64,000 nucleotides of DNA, from positions 64,469-128,468 of the forward strand of contig KB306459.1 in NCBI GenBank assembly GCA_000328365.1, given 5' to 3'. Made by a program: the position numbers and the translations under genes. The first letter of the stretch is position 1. The number at the start of each line of letters is the position of its first letter. Positions 62,230 through 64,000 of this stretch are shown here, piece by piece. This DNA is from Capitella teleta (Eukaryota > Annelida > Polychaeta > Capitellidae). Under the pieces are notes generated by a model. That model was not told where the DNA came from, searched no databases, and worked only from the letters and a program-made list of their open reading frames with translations.

Positions 62230-63000
62230 GTGTCTTTCTGTCGGCACTTAACATTATATTGCGTGATGTTAAATTTATTCAAGGGACAAAGATTACTGAT
62301 TGTTTTTCAAATATTGCCCAGGTTTGTCACTGACAGCCCTTTCCAGTAGCTTGCTAAAATTCGACAGGGTAACGTCTCGGTCTTCTCAGTCTAATGTTGT
62401 TTTGTGTACGCATATGACTTGAAAGTAACATCGATGCAACCACAATCTTATTATCGCTCTTCATTGTAATTACTGCTTTTCAAATGCTGGAATTCACACA
62501 ACAAAATATATTATATAACATGCTAATATTAATCATGAAGAACTCCGATGGCTGCTGAGCTAAATTACTTGGACAATTTGAGACTCGATTCCCAGTTTTA
62601 ATCTATTGACAAATAGTGTTTTGTTACATAGTTTGAATGACATTTATCCAGCCTCAATCTATCGCATAAATGGGTAATCAATACATGCCCTTTTCTACAA
62701 GTTGCTAATTTGAATAATAATATATTAGCTGGGATCAACGAAGTCCATATCAGTCAGCCAGTATACGAAAATTTGTTCAATTCGGCGTTCGATAGCGTAT
62801 ACTTGTGAAGTCGAGGCATCATTGCATAATTTAACAGTGTTGCAAATATATAGGGATCGGTGTGTGTGGATTTAAAGTGGACAAAAGCGTTACTAAGGGC
62901 CAAATTGCTTAATTTTCCACAATCGTTTGATGTTATGTGATATCATTAACCAACTTCCAGAGAAGTCATAATATCCGTCCTTGTATCATGTGACCATATT
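62230..63000. other. intergenic, nothing recognised
   Basis: No gene or element supported. Confidence 0.4.
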
Positions 63001-63004
63001 TAAC

Positions 63005-63115
63005 ATCGCAATCCTGAGGAACTATAGGAATCATGTGGTTCGAGGAGGTAAACAGTGGCCAGCACAAATCTCTTTTGAGACAAGCGCGCTAACCGCTCAA
63101 CCTTCATGAGGGTAA
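63005..63115 (-). mobile_element. SINE family A, internally deleted copy
   Basis: On the minus strand it reads GGTTGAGCGGTTAGCGCGCT, then GTGCTGGCCACTG, and jumps to TTTACCTCCTCGAACCACAT. This omits the middle of the family A body, including the B-box region. Confidence 0.6.
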
Positions 63116-63119
63116 TCAA

Positions 63120-64000
63120 ACGGAATTGTGTTTAAAAATGCGCTTTGTAAAAAGATAATCATTTGATATTTCAAATTTTATATTAATCTCTGAGGCAAAA
63201 ATTGCTGGGATGTTTGAATGAAATAAGCCAAAATGGAGCACGTAGAACATATCTTCTATGAAATGCTCAACACAATAATAGGTATAGGTCGAATTATGTG
63301 GAAATGGAAGTCATGAAAGAGAAAACACATTGACGACATGCGTTGCTACGTTGGTGTAATGCATGACGAATGTGGACGAATGACATTTAGTTGGTTTGTA
63401 AGAAAAAAAAAAAAAGAAAAAAAAAAAGAAAGAGAAATAGGAGAAAGACAAATTAACAAATTTTAGTTTTGCCTTTTTATCTCACTCATACTTGTAACTG
63501 CGCCTCTAAGGCTGATGCTCAAAATTCTTAAGATAAAATAGCCTTCATTTTATTTGTTGCCGGTTCCTAATGTTTCTGTAAGCACTAATTATAATTATAT
63601 GCTACACGGAGCAGTTTTCAATATAACTAATCTTGAATCAATTGAGGTAAATGAAACCCTTCTTCTGCAAATGTTTAGCTTGCTTCAAAAACATAGAACC
63701 TTCCTCAAAGTGTATAGATTAGACAAAATGTGTTCCTTTGCCTCACATTATTGTGCGTCAAAGATTACTACTTTATTAGAGTGGCTCTAAGGATTCGAGT
63801 ACTCGCGGTAGCTTCACCACGCGCAATTTCAATCGCTGCTCCTTGAGAATTCTTCACTGAGCACAAAAAAATAGCAAACAGCCTTAGTATTTCAATAATA
63901 TATTCATGTGTGATTGATCAACTCGTATGACTGCTGGTGACATATGACTGCTTACAGCTGATTGCCCATAAGCATATTTAATTACTTACCATACATAGTG
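63120..64000. other. window end, nothing recognised
   Basis: Holds an A-rich run at 63402-63440. A plus-strand frame at 63554-63790 has mixed composition but no splice or start context to support it. Confidence 0.4.

Noticed and set aside
63554-63790. 78-codon plus-strand frame with mixed composition near the window end
   Set aside because: No acceptor, start context or domain; the surrounding sequence is A/T-rich and unsupported.

Overview
This is a window from an animal nuclear genome. It has split genes with GT-AG introns, polyadenylation signals, tRNA-derived SINEs, CR1/L2-type LINE 3' ends and short inverted-repeat DNA transposons. There is no prokaryotic gene layout, no CRISPR array and no retrovirus- or Polinton-like element that I can see. 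Gene density is low: four well-supported protein genes in 64 kb. Small introns fall in a very tight size class of 51 to 59 nt, ten of ten in three genes. That points to an invertebrate lineage with a minimal-intron class, but I cannot name the species from the sequence.

Layout. 1.1-3.05 kb (-): a charged, coiled-coil orphan gene of two exons. 3.6-5.0 kb: a SINE and a LINE 3' end. 5-17 kb: no gene seen, two clusters of hairpins. 17.38-17.53 kb (+): a CCAAT/TATA core promoter followed by a non-coding first exon with a good splice donor. 17.5-27.6 kb: no coding exon seen. 27.6-28.5 kb (+): a secreted neuropeptide precursor giving five peptides ending in F-x-x-x-R-amide, which look tachykinin-like. 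29-32 kb: two LINE pieces meeting tail to tail and a single SINE. 32.46-33.4 kb (+): a one-coding-exon orphan protein. 34-45 kb: repeats (a mariner-like MITE with intact ends, a foldback, two dispersed repeat pairs, a SINE, a LINE tail with a long ATT microsatellite). 46.0 kb (-): a weak candidate cysteine-rich terminal exon. 47.2-47.6 kb: a 33-bp minisatellite. 50.47-57.13 kb (+): a twelve-exon gene for a secreted mosaic protein of about 1012 residues. 57.5-64 kb: SINEs and MITE copies, no convincing gene.

How the pieces fit. The two best-understood genes both make secreted products. The first is a peptide-hormone precursor that needs a proprotein convertase and an amidating enzyme. The second is a large extracellular protein with two C-type lectin domains, a VWD-C8-TIL module, a Lys/Gly/Ser repeat region and a Thr/Pro mucin-like tail, an architecture seen in secreted mucus, cuticle and adhesive proteins. 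Its long introns are long largely because transposons and tandem repeats have landed in them; most of the others stay near 55 nt. The distant promoter at 17.4 kb lies on the strand of the neuropeptide gene, whose coding exon is preceded by a splice acceptor, so a 10-kb first intron is possible but unproven.
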